From: Larix kaempferi | Taxonomy: Eukaryota; Streptophyta; Pinopsida; Pinales; Pinaceae | Direction: 5' to 3' | DNA: 64,000 nt | NCBI GenBank assembly: GCA_027924585.1 | Contig: BSBM01000636.1 | Span: forward strand, 2,682,001 to 2,746,000 | In this document: positions 1 to 8,965 of the stretch, piece after piece | Position numbering within the stretch: the first letter of the stretch is position 1 | Layout: each line of letters opens with the position of its first letter | The notes under the pieces: model-generated | The model's database searches: none | Told to the model about the DNA's origin: nothing | Seen by the model: the letters and a program-made list of their open reading frames with translations, nothing else | Translations under genes and position numbers: made by a program

Positions 1-344
1 CAATGTGTGTGAGTGAAAAATATAATGATCAAATAGAGTGCCTCCCGCACTCTATTTATACATGACTTGACTTGCCTAATAACCTTTACTAGGTCGGCCT
101 CAACTTAACCACATAGCATAATGCTGACAGGGCCGACTCCCAATAGGGTGGTCTAATAACCCTTTAACCCACATGACTTATACAGGGCCGAACCCATCAA
201 GGTGGTCTAATAACCCATCAAGTATAAATTACGACACTTACAATATAAATGACGACACTTCCGTATAGAGGAATAATAACGTCCCTATAGGAATACAATA
301 TACATATATGTGAAATATATTCCAAAGTTACAATTACATCAACA
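1..344 (-). mobile_element. Ty1/copia LTR fragment, same superfamily of LTRs as elements A and C
   Basis: Read on the minus strand this begins TGTTGATGTAATTGTAAC at 344 and runs off the window edge. It shares with the LTRs at 36766-37320 and 43386-43958 the blocks of 'ggtctaataaccc', 'gggccgac', 'gacacttacaa' and a rev-comp TATAAATA box. The outer end is at 344, and no polypurine tract lies next to it (345 onward is not purine-rich on the minus strand). It is therefore a 5' LTR whose body lies left of the window, or a solo LTR. Confidence 0.75.
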
Positions 345-383
345 ACTTTGTCATGGCAAAATAGCTTATTTTCCGTCGACCAG

Positions 384-553
384 GTCGCAACAAAATAGCT
401 TATTTTCCGCTGATCGTGTCACAACAAAATAGCTTAAGTTTTGCCGACCGTGTCGCAGCAAAATAGCTTATTTTCCGCTGAATGGGTCGCAGCACAATAG
501 CTTATTTTCCGCCGACCGTGTCACAGCAAAATAGCTTAATTTCCACCAACCGG
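384..553. repeat. 34-bp tandem repeat, about five units
   Basis: Units start at about 384, 418, 452, 486 and 520. Each has the pattern gtcgcarcaaaatagctta followed by ttttccgccgaccgt with small changes. It is much richer in CG dinucleotides than its surroundings. It may be internal sequence of a non-autonomous LTR element, since it lies just inside the primer site at 1230. Confidence 0.7.
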
Positions 554-973
554 TTCTTAAACCTCCGACTGCCGACCAAGCCTTAAACCTCCGACCGTTT
601 CAACGATTTTAAGCTTATCTACTCCGACCATTTTGACGATTTTAAGCTTACCTCCTCCGACTGTTTTGGCGATCTTAGGCCAAAATTTGTCGACCATGTC
701 ATAGTGATTTAGCTCAAAATGCATCGACTGTGTCGCAACGTTTTAGCCCAAAATTTTCCAACCGTGTCGCCGTGATTTAGCTCAAAACGCGTCGACCGTG
801 TCGCTGTGATTTAGCTCAAAACGCGTTTTAGCCCAAAATTCTCTGAAATGTGTCGTTGGAACTCAGCTTAACTTACCGACTGTTTCGGCATTTCTGACTT
901 ATCTTCACTGACACAGTCTTTGGCAGTAAACTCATAAAACACTTAGAAAAAAATTTGAAAAATTTTAAAATTT
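554..973. repeat. Degenerate CG-rich repeats continuing the 34-bp array
   Basis: The words cgaccgtgtcgc, gatttagctcaaaac and gattttaagctta recur at irregular spacing of about 30 to 50 bp. No open frame of note is present. Confidence 0.5.
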
Positions 974-1307
974 TTCTTAATGATCAAATGTTGAGCAGGA
1001 AGCATACTTACCTCTGCAACTGTGATAGGTAGCCCATGAAGGCCCAAATGTTGCAACCTTTTCTCTGATACCAATCTGTAATGTCCCCTCCCATGGACCC
1101 AATTCAAGGAAGGGAACATGATACCAATCTGTGGGGCTTTTTCTTAATGATCAAATGTTGAGCAGGAAGCATACTTACCTCTGCAACTGTGATAGGTATC
1201 CCATGAAGGCCCAAATGTTGCAACCTTTTCTCTGATACCAATCTGTAATGTCCCCTCCCATGGACCCAATTCAAGGAAGGGAAAATGATACCAATCTGTG
1301 GGGCTTC
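974..1307. repeat. 167-bp tandem duplication spanning a primer-binding site and LTR edge
   Basis: The sequence from 974 to 1140 is repeated at 1141 to 1307 with very few changes. Each copy contains ctctgatacca (reverse complement of an initiator-tRNA-Met primer site) followed by the LTR edge tgtaatgtcccc. The LTR junction is therefore present twice, at 1077 and 1244. Confidence 0.85.
1230..1240 (-). promoter_or_regulatory. Primer-binding site (initiator tRNA-Met) of a reverse-strand LTR element
   Basis: Plus-strand ctctgatacca is the reverse complement of TGGTATCAGAG, the usual plant LTR-element primer site. It lies three bases from the LTR edge at 1244. A second copy from the tandem duplication lies at about 1063-1073. 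Confidence 0.65.
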
Positions 1308-2654
1308 TCATAAAACTCAGCCCGATTCATTAGATTCATAAAAACAAATGTGTGTAGATGCAAATCAAGCAAACATGCACAACGGAATAAAGAAATCATC
1401 CACACAAATTTCATATGCATACAGCATATCAATACAATCATCAAATTAAAACATTGTAGAATTAAATACATATAAGAATATACTCATCTTCATTGTGCAA
1501 TTGTCCCAAGCAATTAGCTATGTCACTGCAATGTTCCACCCAACCATAGGTCTCCACCCAACCTGTATTATTTCAGCACTCAGAGACCACCCCTGAGCTG
1601 GGCATGATTTCTTCAGGAAAAATGGGGCATTCAAGCTCATACACATCCAAATAATCATTTCATCTAAGCCAAGCTATCCCACAACTAGGTTTATCAAGCT
1701 AAATCTGAACCCTCTTTATTTCTGGGTGCTTGCACTCAAGCTCAAGCCAAATAAATGGATACCCATTACCCATACCCCAACATACACTACTTACACATAG
1801 TAAAACTCCATCATTGGGCATGGATACACATTTTAACAATGAGATTTACAACAAGATGGCCATGGGTTTTCCCCAAATCGTTTCCAGCCAAAAACGGATT
1901 GTGGGATGGGGGAAAACATTCATAAGGAGGAAAACGATTTCTCTCCCAACTATCTAAGAATTCAACAGCCAAAAACGGTCTCTATGGAACCCTAATTCCA
2001 TTCCCCTTCTTCCCCACTGGCATATAACACAAAAACGCCCTTTTCCCAGCTGAAAATGAAGGAAAACACAGAATTTTTATGGGGAAAAATGCCCTGCCAG
2101 CTCCCAACTCGTGAGAGAGCCAAACTGCTTGATGAATAATAGCTTGGGGAGCAATTCATGGCTCTTTTTTTGCCCAAGAATCCAAACACGATTTTCTATG
2201 CATGGTGGCTTGCCCATAATCAAATTTGGATAGCCATACCTCCCATTCCCCAAGGCATTAACTACGTCAACCAACTCTTGGGAGAAATGAATGATTGGGT
2301 ACAAAAGTCAACATGGGTAGTTGGGGGTTGTATGGGTTCTCTCATTGACACTTGGCTTGACTTGATTGGTTCAAGGGTTTGAATGTTTCCCTCCCAAATC
2401 CTTGTAAAATCATGCCCCCATCTCTTGTTGCATTGCATAGCTAGTTGTAGGTATTTATATTAAAATGCATATTTACAATTCCCATGGATCACTAGCACAT
2501 GGGTAGCATAATATCAAATACTTTCCTCTTCAAGCTCGAGCGTTCACTAGCGGGGTCTTGGCCTTGAGCTCCACGCTAGGAATCATACATAATATGCATA
2601 CAATATTTACATTATAGCCAAAAATATCCTAAGGGTCAAAATGGGGACATTACA
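1244..2654 (-). mobile_element. Ty3/gypsy-type LTR, reverse orientation
   Basis: The segment starts tgtaatgtcccc and ends ggggacattaca, so both ends have the TG..CA form and are mutually inverted. Read on the minus strand its start resembles the start of the LTR of element B at 46126: a TGTAAT.CCCCATTTT-type opening, then later a shared block gtggagctcaagg with 'ccc(a/g)ctagtg'. The primer site at its left shows it is a 5' LTR whose body pointed left. That body is now tandem repeats and no pol remains. Open frames inside are not coding. Confidence 0.65.
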
Positions 2655-5076
2655 GAAGCCATCCGATAGAGTTAGTTGGGGACGGTTACATCAGAGTTTC
2701 CGCCATGATCTCAAGTTGATGTGATTTCAGCACGTGGTGGATTTCGATGGAATGTGGACTTCCGTGTCTTCACAGCAGTGAGACAATGAATATCTGGCTA
2801 ACCGTTCCTTCATGCATGCAAGATAACCATTTAATTGGCGACGCAATCATGCTAGACTTCTCGTGTTATTGAATCTTGAATTATCGGCTGCTGCTATAGG
2901 AAATCATGGTTCCCACAGACAAGAGCGACATGCAGATTGAACTGTGGGAGTGGAAGCAACATTCATTTTCCGAAACAGTGATCTGTGGGCATAAGGCGAG
3001 CAATTTTCTGTTCTCACAGCCATGGCCATGGCTATCATCTCGATACTTGGCCGGATCCTTTTAAGGTTAGTACTGTGTGCTTTTGTTCATGGGTTTTTAC
3101 ATGATCTGTCTCAACTAAGCTAGGCTATAGAAGCCATTTATATGATTTCCATGAAAGAGATGTGCACATGTGTATAGTTAACTGGGTCTACTTGGTGCAT
3201 ATTCTCCTGGAGTTGCAGAAGAACTAGAAGGTGTTCCAGCGTAGCGCAGTGCTAGAGATCCATTCGGGTCGACACTGACATGTGCTTGGCACACACTGCA
3301 AAGAAGGGTTTTTCTTGGAGTCGAGCTCTGAACCTCTATCTTATTCGCGGGAAAAAGACAATGACATTGATCCATCCGCAAGAATCCAATGGGTGAATGC
3401 CATATGATAATGAACCACGAGTTATGCGGTGTGCTAATAAGAGTTATGGGATGAGAGCAGTAGAGTTGAAAGGGAGAGGATAGTCTATATGAGAGTTTAG
3501 AGGTCCATGGCATCTCTCTTCCATCCCGTCTGTGATATATTTTACGTCCTAATAGTGAAATGCTTATTAAATGAATAAATTTGGTATTCCAAGTTCAATT
3601 CCTGGTGTTGTTTTGATTTGTTGATACTTGGATTCTATCAAATGAATCGATTTTCACATAGCTATCCAAATTTGTATCTCATCTCATTGTTGTTGTTTTG
3701 ATTGGTCAAATGGATTGTCACATAGCTATCCAAATTTATATTTCATTTGGGTATCGCGTTTACACCACTATCAATAGCTATCAGGAAATACATTATAGTC
3801 GTTCAACTATTAAAGGTTATGGGGTCTCTGCGTTGACCTTAAATTACTTAAAGTTCAATCTCACTTATGGTTTACTTAGGGTTCCTTTAAAAAGGTTAAT
3901 ATATAGATAATCGAAAGAAGAGCAACTACGACTTGAGTTGACCTTCAGGTTTGTAGTTGAGAATTGTGTGGGTAAAATTGAGATTATTAAATTATAGGTA
4001 ATTTGAGTTATTATTGAATGAAATTAATTATTGGAATTAGGAATGTAATCATAATATATGCAGTATATGAGTATCTTGACACTTATCTCTATTTCAAGGC
4101 AAAGGTCCCCCGTTGGTAATACGTAAAGAAGATTGTAAATGTAATCAAGAAAAAAAAGTAGATAAATAAATTATAAAATTTGATTTTACATATTTTACGA
4201 AAGAGAAATATAAATGTATCATTATCCTATAAAGGTTACTATATATTTCATTTGTAATGTGTTTTTATATTAAATTTGTAATGTCAACGTCTTAAAATTA
4301 ACTGTAGCGATGATCTCTAAAAAGGCAACAATATATTTCATTTGTAGTAATGTTTTTTAAAGTAAATATGTAATGTGAAAGTTTTAAAATTAACAATTAT
4401 TTAATAAAAAATTATATATTATAAAAATATATATTTCATAAAGTACAATTAAAAAATATAATAAAAAAATATATTATGATGGAAATAATTATTCAATAAA
4501 ATATTATAATAATTATATACTAAGAAAAAAGTATATTTCAACAATTAAAAAAATATATAATAAATCAAATAAAAGATATATTATGATAGAAATAATTATT
4601 TAATAAACAATTATATATTTCAACAATTAAAAATATATATATATAATAAATAAAATAAAAAATATATTATGATGAAATAATTATTTAATAAAATTGTATA
4701 AAAATTATATATTAAGAAAAAATATATCTCTAAAATCACAATAAAAGTTTCATGAAATAATTATGCAATAAAAGTTTAAATAGTTAATAATATAATAAAT
4801 AAAATAAAAGATATATTATAATGGAAATAATTATTTAATAAAAATTGTAAGAAATAATTATGCAATAAAAGTTTAATTAGTTAATAATATATAAACTAAT
4901 AAAAAAAATCCAATGTTATAATTAATTTAAATATCATTATAGATACAATAAAGAAAAGTATATATATTTTATAATAAATAAAATAAAAGTATATTATGAT
5001 TGAAATAATTACTTAATATAAATTTCATCAAATATTTATTCAATAAAAATTTAATTAAAGTATATTAATCAACGAA
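2655..5076. other. Unassigned spacer; AT-rich from about 3540
   Basis: From 2655 to about 3540 base composition is mixed and I recognise no gene. There is a short ATG frame at about 3021 followed by a GT donor-like site at 3066, but the frame cannot be followed. From 3540 the DNA becomes very AT-rich. A short block (tagctatccaaattt) occurs twice near 3662 and 3724. From 4430 to 5060 a degenerate repeat of about 100 bp containing 'gaaataattatttaataaaa' recurs several times. Confidence 0.6.
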
Positions 5077-5368
5077 AAAAAATGTATAGATTTTTTTTTA
5101 CAATAACAATTAACAAGCTTTATATTAAAAATATGAGCAGAGATACAAAATGCAACCCAGAGGACTAAACCAAAATTTGGAGAGCTGACATAGAAGGCTC
5201 ATCCATTTCTAGACTTTGCAGTTCGAATACACACTTGATTATGCTACAACTATAGATCCTTACATATTTTCCTAACAGAAGGCAGCAAAAGACAAACATA
5301 ACTAACAAGTAGACATATGACTAGCTTCATAGAGCTTTACAAAAAAGTTCATAAAAAACCAGGGGAAT

Positions 5369-5707
5369 TCAGGCTACGCAGTGATGGTCGATGTTCTCCT
5401 TGTTGCCATTTCCAGCTCTATCATTCTCTTCTGTATTGCCACAGAAGACTGGAGAAGTGATTCTCGGTTCAGTCCTAAGTCCATCCAGCTTGGCTTTAAC
5501 CATTTTCACACTATTATGCATAGAATTGATTTGCGTGCTGATATCCCCAACGCAAGGGCAGCCATTGTCGATTTTCCCAACCAACGCGTCGAAGTGCTCC
5601 TTCATTTTACTGTAAAGATTGTGAATTTTAAGGAAGAGAGTTGGACGAAGGTGGCCAGGTGAGATAGGAATTTTTTCTGGTCTGTGTATTCTCCCCTGAG
5701 CCTTCAA
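5369..5707 (-). CDS. Downstream open frame of LINE-like insertion 1 (112 aa, coiled-coil-like)
   Basis: This 112-residue frame starts at an ATG and lies between the RNase H stop (6588) and the poly(A). Its middle (residues about 30-80) has spaced hydrophobics such as MKEHFDALVGKIDN and KMVKAKLDGL that would suit a short coiled coil. The C-terminal part is rich in N, E and G. It has no family I recognise. It holds the same position as the downstream frames in insertions 2 and 3, but I see only weak similarity to them, so homology is unproven. It may be a decayed remnant of a longer protein. Confidence 0.35.
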   Translation of the reverse strand: MKAQGRIHRPEKIPISPGHLRPTLFLKIHNLYSKMKEHFDALVGKIDNGCPCVGDISTQINSMHNSVKMVKAKLDGLRTEPRITSPVFCGNTEENDRAGNGNKENIDHHCVA

Positions 5708-6587
5708 ACCTGGCTATCAAGATCCTGAAGATGAGCAAGGATTCCAGTAGGCAGGCTTTCCTGCCCACGGGGGGATTCCAAATTTATACAACCATTGTCC
5801 ATCCCATGCTGTGTTGCCTAATTCTTGATGTTGGCAGGCTCGCTGGAGAGTCCCCGGGCAACAAGTTGAACTGTTCCACCCATAAATGTACTAGTACCCT
5901 ATCCAAATTGGGCCAACTCTTCCCCATTCCAGTCTCGTTGTAGAGTGCATAAGCAATTGGCTACACAATTCCCCGTTATTTTGACCAGACCCCAACTCCA
6001 ACTGAGCCCAACTTCTTGCAGTGATAGGTTCCTCGACCCTGGGTAGACCTCGAATGATTATCTAAGCCGAACCACCATGCGTTTTCCCAATGCCACCACT
6101 CCCTTGCCCCTAGACTACGTCGAAGGAAAACAAATATCGTTTCATTGCAATCCCAACGGAACTCTCCTCAATATTCTGCCTGCAGCGTCTGCAATGTAGT
6201 GAAGACCCATTATCCTCCATAACGAACCTGAGAAGAACCAAATCGCAAACCCAAATAACTACGCAGGGAACCAGGGGATTCCAATTCTCAGCAAAGCTAA
6301 TGAGTAGAGTGTCGAGCACGCTGTCGTGCTTTCTTATATAGGGCATGGAGGAGGGGGACGTCATTAAATTCGTGCATGCGGAGCAGGTGGGACAAGACCG
6401 GAAGCGGCGCTGGGTGGTCTTAGGGAACGCAGGAGATGGTAGGTGTAGAACGGGAAATCCAAAGGCAATCTTTCCATTAAGCCAAAATGAAAATTTGAAA
6501 ATTGCATAGTTTGGGCTACGGGAAATAACCCAAACCATGAACAAAGTCGTGGGAAACAAGGGCTTCATAGGAAACCAAGGGGAGGGG

Positions 6588-6994
6588 CTAAGGCACCCAA
6601 TTTATGTTAGAAATAATACCATTGATAATTGCTACGTCACAATATGAATTGGGGCCGATGTTCGCCATCCTATCTGCTTCCTTGTTATTGTTTCTTAGAA
6701 TATGATTAAAGGAAATGGAATTGAAGTCCTTAGTTGTGAAAAAGAAGAGATGCTGCAGTTTAACGATGGGCTTTTTACAGGATTTTATCAAAGACCTGGA
6801 TTCCTTGATGACCATTAAGGAGTCCCTAAGGACCACAAGATTCATGATATTCTATTCCCTAGCTATTTCCATTCCTTTGATCAAGGCAAGCCACTCCGCC
6901 TCATTATTAATACTTCTGCCAATTCCCCAAATGTACTCTTTCTTTTTATTTCCTTCGAAGTCAAGAAGGACTCCTCCCACACCTGCCAACCCAG
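6588..6994 (-). pseudogene. RNase H (RVT_3-like) C-terminal domain of L1-type ORF2, truncated
   Basis: Minus-strand translation gives AGVGGVLLDFEGN, then NNEAEWLALIKG, VVLRDSLMVIKES, and ends HILRNNNKEADRMANIG...NWVP. These are the successive blocks of the plant LINE RNase H domain: the Glu of NEAEW, the Asp of RDS, and the late Asp region EADRMAN. The first block with the first catalytic Asp (normally D-G-A-S before N-P-G) is missing because the insertion starts right after it. One in-frame stop splits the domain after the IARE stretch. It normally acts on RNA:DNA hybrids during LINE insertion; this copy cannot. Confidence 0.8.
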
Positions 6995-7011
6995 TAAAAA
7001 ATGTATAGATT

Positions 7012-7508
7012 GATAGCCAAATATTAAACTATTTAAACATAATGTGATATAAAACTTGATCTCATTAGAACTTTCATTTTTTCAAAATGAAAGTTCTAAT
7101 GCATTGATCAAAATAAAAGTTTAATTAGTTAATAATATATAAACTAATAATAAAAGAATCCAATTTTATAATCAATTTAAATATCATTATAGATACAATA
7201 AAGAAAAGTATATATATTTTATAATAAATATCAAGAAATATTATATTATATGGTTTCTCAAACAAGAATATTAACAAATACCATGTAAGCATTTATTCAT
7301 TGCTCTAATATTGTTGAACTATTGAAAAGGTGAAGTTTCATTGAAAGTGAAATATAATTAGTAAAATGTAAGCATTTTAAAAATATCATGCTTGCTAAAA
7401 TAAACATTTATATTTTACTTTCTCTATTGCATTTCTTACAAATACACCATCATAAGAAACATTAGAAGAATGAAAGATTTTTGACTTCTTCTCTTCTCTT
7501 TCAATAGT
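7012..7508. other. AT-rich spacer, resumes the repeat interrupted by LINE-like insertion 1
   Basis: The block 7100-7240 repeats 4865-4980 nearly word for word (for example 'agatacaataaagaaaagtata'). The left flank of insertion 1 is thus a local duplicate of its right flank. No gene is visible. Confidence 0.6.
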
Positions 7509-7511
7509 GTT

Positions 7512-7610
7512 ACAATGTGAAATTTGACGTTCATTAAGGTTTGTGTCGCATTGTGATGTTTATCAAGGCTTATGTTGCATTGTGGCGTTCATCAAGGGTT
7601 ATGTCGCATT
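7512..7610. repeat. 29-bp minisatellite, left part
   Basis: It contains the same gttcatcaaggtttatgtcg and cattgtgatg words as the array at 8966-11415. LINE-like insertion 2 separates it from the main array. Confidence 0.8.
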
Positions 7611-7982
7611 TTTTTTAACAGAAACAGAGGATTTTATATATATATATATAAAAGGCTGTGCACAGCCATTCATTACAAAAATTGAGCCAACATTCTGCTT
7701 TAGGGAGAGGGAAAATGAAGAATTTAAGAAGGTTTGGGCCCTTAAAGTCTTTACTTCTTGTCTTCCTGAAGGTTTTGTTCATTTTACTGGGATATACCCT
7801 TACAAACTGTTTACATAATAATAGGCAAAAAAACATTTAGAAAGTGGAGTTCAAAGGGAACCTGTGAAGAGAACATTCACCAAAATTTCTAAGAAGAGAA
7901 ATTATCTGTAATTCTGCTGCAGAAAAGAGGCGGCCTCCAGCATTACTTGATTGATTGATGGCGCTTCCTAAACATGACTGAA

Positions 7983-8321
7983 CTAGGTTTTGCTGATGAA
8001 AACAGAGAGGTCTTCTTTGATGCTGTCAACCTTCCCCAAAAGACCAATGGTGTTCCTGTCTATATCATCCAAACGAGACTCTACACAAGAGAGGCGAGAG
8101 TGAATATACTTGAATTCCATATTCTGCTCTTTGTTTTGGTCCACAATGGAGTAAACGGCCGAGTACGTTCCGCTCAAATAAACCTTAATCTCTGAGGTAA
8201 GCTGAGTGAGCGTGGCAATAGCTTGCCTAACCTTGTCCATATTGCTGAGAGACGTGCTGCTGTAGGGAGGTTCTTCTTCAAGAAATTGCAAAGGGTCGAG
8301 AGCAGAAACTGAGAGGCTCAA
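7983..8321 (-). CDS. Downstream open frame of LINE-like insertion 2, coiled-coil protein (112 aa)
   Basis: This frame aligns along most of its length with the C-terminal half of the plus-strand frame at 12101-12754. Shared features in order are LDP near the start, a run of A-I-A-x-L, a VKLS/IKVYLSGTY-type block, V-x-Q-N, LSC..SR.DD at about residues 78-86, then GKVD...EDxSV and a final K. Spaced I, L and V residues (LDDIDRNTIGLLGKVDSIKEDL) suggest a coiled coil. The product is unknown. Conservation at protein level between two diverged insertions argues that it was once translated. Confidence 0.55.
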   Translation of the reverse strand: MSLSVSALDPLQFLEEEPPYSSTSLSNMDKVRQAIATLTQLTSEIKVYLSGTYSAVYSIVDQNKEQNMEFKYIHSRLSCVESRLDDIDRNTIGLLGKVDSIKEDLSVFISKT

Positions 8322-8563
8322 CTGCTTGAGCTCTGGACTGAGGGCGAAATAGTTAGGTCACTTCATGCTTCGAAACGAAGCCCAAATACATCCATGATGC
8401 ATTAAATGCTTATGCGTGGGAGCTTTAATGCCCATGGTGGAGACACATGGGCGTTGTCGTGTCGATCGAAGGGGGACGCAGACAGGAGAGGCCAGGTGCC
8501 CACAACAGGGGGATCGTCCCCTATAGACCATAGGAAATGGGTTTAATCTCATTGTCCAACTCC

Positions 8564-8960
8564 TCAAGGGATAAACCTATACTCCAAAACTTTATTTTGC
8601 AATAATTGACCTTTTTCCAATGTGGCTCCAATGTTGGCTAGCTTGTTAGCTATGGAATTAAGATCTCTGAGGATGTGGAAAAAAAGAGTGTCTGTGGGAA
8701 GAGGAAGGAGCTCGATTCTTTTTTGAAATCTTTGGCAATTAGATCTTCTAAGGGAGCCATTCCTCATAGCTTGGATTACATGCCTGGAGTCTCCAAAGAC
8801 CTGTATCTTTTCCATGTTTAAGGTGGAAGCTATCTCAAGTGAATGATACATCGCCAACCATTCTGCTTCATTATTAGTTCTTGAGCCTAATGCCCAGGAA
8901 AAGTCAGCAACCTTGTTTCCTCCGGGATAAAAAATAATCCCCCCCGCACCTGCCTCCCCT
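8564..8960 (-). pseudogene. RNase H C-terminal domain of L1-type ORF2, truncated
   Basis: The minus strand encodes AGAGGIIFYPGGNK, TNNEAEWLAMYHSLEIAS, IQVFGDSRHVIQAM, then HILRDLNSIANKLANIGATLE, ending RFIP stop. The Glu of NEAEW and the Asp of GDSRHV are present. The first catalytic Asp is lost at the 5' boundary, and the last acidic position appears as N (SIANKLAN). The frame is open throughout, so this is the least damaged of the two minus-strand copies. Its sequence is closer to insertion 3 than to insertion 1. Confidence 0.8.
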
Positions 8961-8965
8961 AAGGA

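Larger units (their letters stand above)
5077..7011 (-). mobile_element. Short LINE-like insertion 1 (L1-type 3' end) with 16-bp TSD
   Basis: The insertion (5093-6995) is flanked by perfect 16-bp copies of aaaaaatgtatagatt at 5077-5092 and 6996-7011. On the minus strand it starts ACTGGGTTGGCAGGTG and ends in a short poly(A) (plus-strand T run at 5093). It carries the RNase H end of an L1-type ORF2 and then a second open frame. The host DNA on both sides is the same AT-rich repeat. Poly(A) plus a long TSD shows LINE-type target-primed insertion. Confidence 0.85.

Noticed and set aside
384-553. CRISPR-like appearance of regular 34-bp repeats
   Set aside because: Units are directly adjacent with no variable spacers, and the genome is a plant nuclear one.
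3021-3240. Possible two-exon small gene (ATG at 3021, GT site at 3066, AG sites near 3155-3178)
   Set aside because: The joined reading is very short with every acceptor tried, and no family is recognised. Insufficient support.
3178-3513. 111-codon minus-strand frame
   Set aside because: No domain, low-complexity Ser/Pro content and no neighbour support; probably chance.
6110-6568. 152-codon minus-strand frame inside LINE-like insertion 1
   Set aside because: It lies between the RNase H stop and the 5369-5707 frame but has no similarity to the corresponding part of insertions 2 or 3, so I cannot support it as coding.
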